A stretch of DNA of 64,000 nt, from NCBI RefSeq assembly GCF_032854445.1, contig NW_027018093.1, positions 21,473 through 85,472 of the forward strand. Direction: 5' to 3'. The stretch comes from Liolophura sinensis (Eukaryota > Mollusca > Polyplacophora > Chitonida > Chitonidae). Positions 63,707 through 64,000 of this stretch are shown in pieces. The notes under the pieces are model-generated. The model saw only the letters and a program-made list of their open reading frames with translations. It was not told the DNA's origin and ran no database searches. The translations under genes were made by a program, and so were the position numbers. Each line of letters begins with the position of its first letter. Positions within the stretch are counted from its first letter, which is position 1.

Positions 63707-64000
63707 GTGCCAAAAGATTCGGAATTGGGCCAGGCATCGGCAGCTGTTTAAAAAATTGCAAATTTCCCTGGTTTCCATGGAGTAAGAGCCGTTACTAGGC
63801 ACGTGATTTAGTCATCAATGATCATTCAATTGTCGCTACAGCCAAAAGTATTGGTCGGAGAGCAATGCGGTTTGCACCATTCGATTTCTCGTCAAAAAAT
63901 ACGTCGGATTAGCCTCTTACCAGCAGCACTGGAACAGTTTTTTCCACTTTTGTATTTTTGCCTGGTCTTTTTGTTAATTTAAATCGGCGACTAGTCATTA
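63707..64000. repeat. Partial last monomer M117, with internal 23-bp deletion
   Basis: The unit is cut by the window end. Near its end, AAATCGG is followed directly by CGACTAGTCATTA at 63987/63988. The 23 bases that normally lie between them (the CTACACTGTAC...CCATCG stretch) are missing. The loss removes the whole TGTAC dyad, which every other unit I checked retains in some form. Whether more of the unit is altered cannot be seen. Confidence 0.85.

Larger units (their letters stand above)
1..64000. repeat. Tandem satellite array, about 549-bp monomer, about 116.5 copies
   Basis: Every part of the window is a copy of one unit that begins near GTGCCAAAAGATGCGG and ends near CACTTCAGTAAG, CACATGAATAAG, CACATTTATAAG or CACATCAATAAG. 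I located 117 successive starts, all on the + strand, with no inverted unit and no unrelated insertion. Lengths are 541-555 bp, most exactly 549, or 550 in the right-hand family. Landmarks in order within a unit are the CCATGG site, the CACGTG site, the TGATCA box, a T-tract stretch, a TGTAC dyad, a TGGGCT dyad, an AAGACA hairpin and a terminal two-part hairpin. Tandem amplification with homogenisation by unequal exchange is the standard explanation for such arrays. Chromosomal location and function are not shown by the sequence; centromeric or pericentromeric heterochromatin is the default inference. Confidence 0.98.
55451..64000. repeat. Right-hand 550-bp satellite subfamily (M102-M117)
   Basis: Monomers start at 55451, 56001, 56551, 57101, 57651, 58202, 58753, 59303, 59858, 60408, 60957, 61508, 62058, 62608, 63158 and 63707. 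Diagnostic differences from the 549-bp families are the CACATCAATAAGG ends, GCTGTTTAAAAAATTGC (one extra base, hence 550), ACGTGATGTTGTCATC or ACGTGATTTAGTCATC in place of ACGTGATTATGACAT, CACAAAGTACTAG in place of CACAAGGTACTTG, AGTACAATTGAACAC, and often CAGTGTGCTG. Units here are more alike to each other than to the rest. They form a coherent and probably separately amplified block that continues beyond the window. Confidence 0.9.

Noticed and set aside
1-64000. CRISPR array
   Set aside because: There are regular direct repeats, but no short repeats with unique spacers: the whole 549-bp unit repeats.
1-64000. Tandem rRNA, snRNA, spliced-leader or tRNA gene cluster
   Set aside because: I see no 5S, U-snRNA or tRNA conserved core. 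TAGCCCAGAAG (14089-14099) fits a loose tRNA A-box pattern, and ATTCGATTTC is weakly B-box-like with two mismatches, but it lies upstream of the A-box-like site, in the wrong order.
1-64000. Telomeric or simple-sequence repeats
   Set aside because: Only short homopolymer runs occur inside monomers; no telomere-type array is present.
1-64000. Transposon or retroelement copies
   Set aside because: No terminal repeats, target-site duplications or coding remnants interrupt the array; each segment aligns to the monomer.

Overview
The whole 64 kb window is one uninterrupted tandem satellite DNA array. A single repeat unit of about 549 bp (550 bp in the right-hand part) runs head-to-tail from the first base to the last, all in the same orientation. 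I anchored each unit on its GTGCCAAAAG-like start and placed 117 monomer starts (M1 at 1, M117 at 63707): 116 complete units plus a 294-base partial. I see no protein gene, RNA gene, transposon or unique sequence. The roughly 60-144 codon open frames are the same chance frames of the repeat, recurring on both strands at multiples of 549 bp.

The organism cannot be named from the sequence. A homogeneous array of this length with nested higher-order structure points to a eukaryotic nuclear genome (centromeric, pericentromeric or other heterochromatic satellite). A hand count on one monomer (13735-14283) gives about 42% GC and about 20 CpG, roughly 0.8 of expectation. This argues weakly against a heavily CpG-methylated germ line such as a vertebrate's and is compatible with an invertebrate.

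Layout. 1-2752 (M1-M5): indel-rich units, either the array edge or a poorly polished contig end. 2753-12635 and 12636-22518 (M6-M23, M24-M41): two near-identical copies of an 18-monomer higher-order repeat (HOR) of 9883 bp, itself containing a duplicated trimer and a duplicated dimer. 22519-28008 (M42-M51): a rearranged partial HOR copy with recombinant monomers. 28009-31305: a dimer repeated three times. 31306-38865: mixed units with 2-, 3-, 4- and 5-monomer echoes. 38866-42158: a 1647-bp trimer duplicated in tandem with only two differences seen. 42159-51057: mixed, indel-richer units, including a lineage marked by a private 7-bp deletion. 51058-55450: mixed 549-bp units ending in a duplicated single monomer. 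55451-64000 (M102-M117): a distinct 550-bp subfamily with a duplicated tetramer (about 2.2 kb).

The most interesting signal is a set of short dyad symmetries that recur once per monomer: an AATGATCATT box, a TGTAC-TCT-GTACA dyad, a TGGGCT-A-AGCCCA dyad, an AAGACA/TGTCTT hairpin and a two-part 30-nt hairpin. The TGTAC dyad exists in a doubly changed but still symmetric form (TGTAA-TCT-TTACA), with the half-changed form also present. The AATGATCATT box is replaced in one subfamily by a different inverted repeat. This could reflect binding sites or non-B structure in a candidate centromeric satellite, but drift plus recombination could also produce it and no test was possible here.
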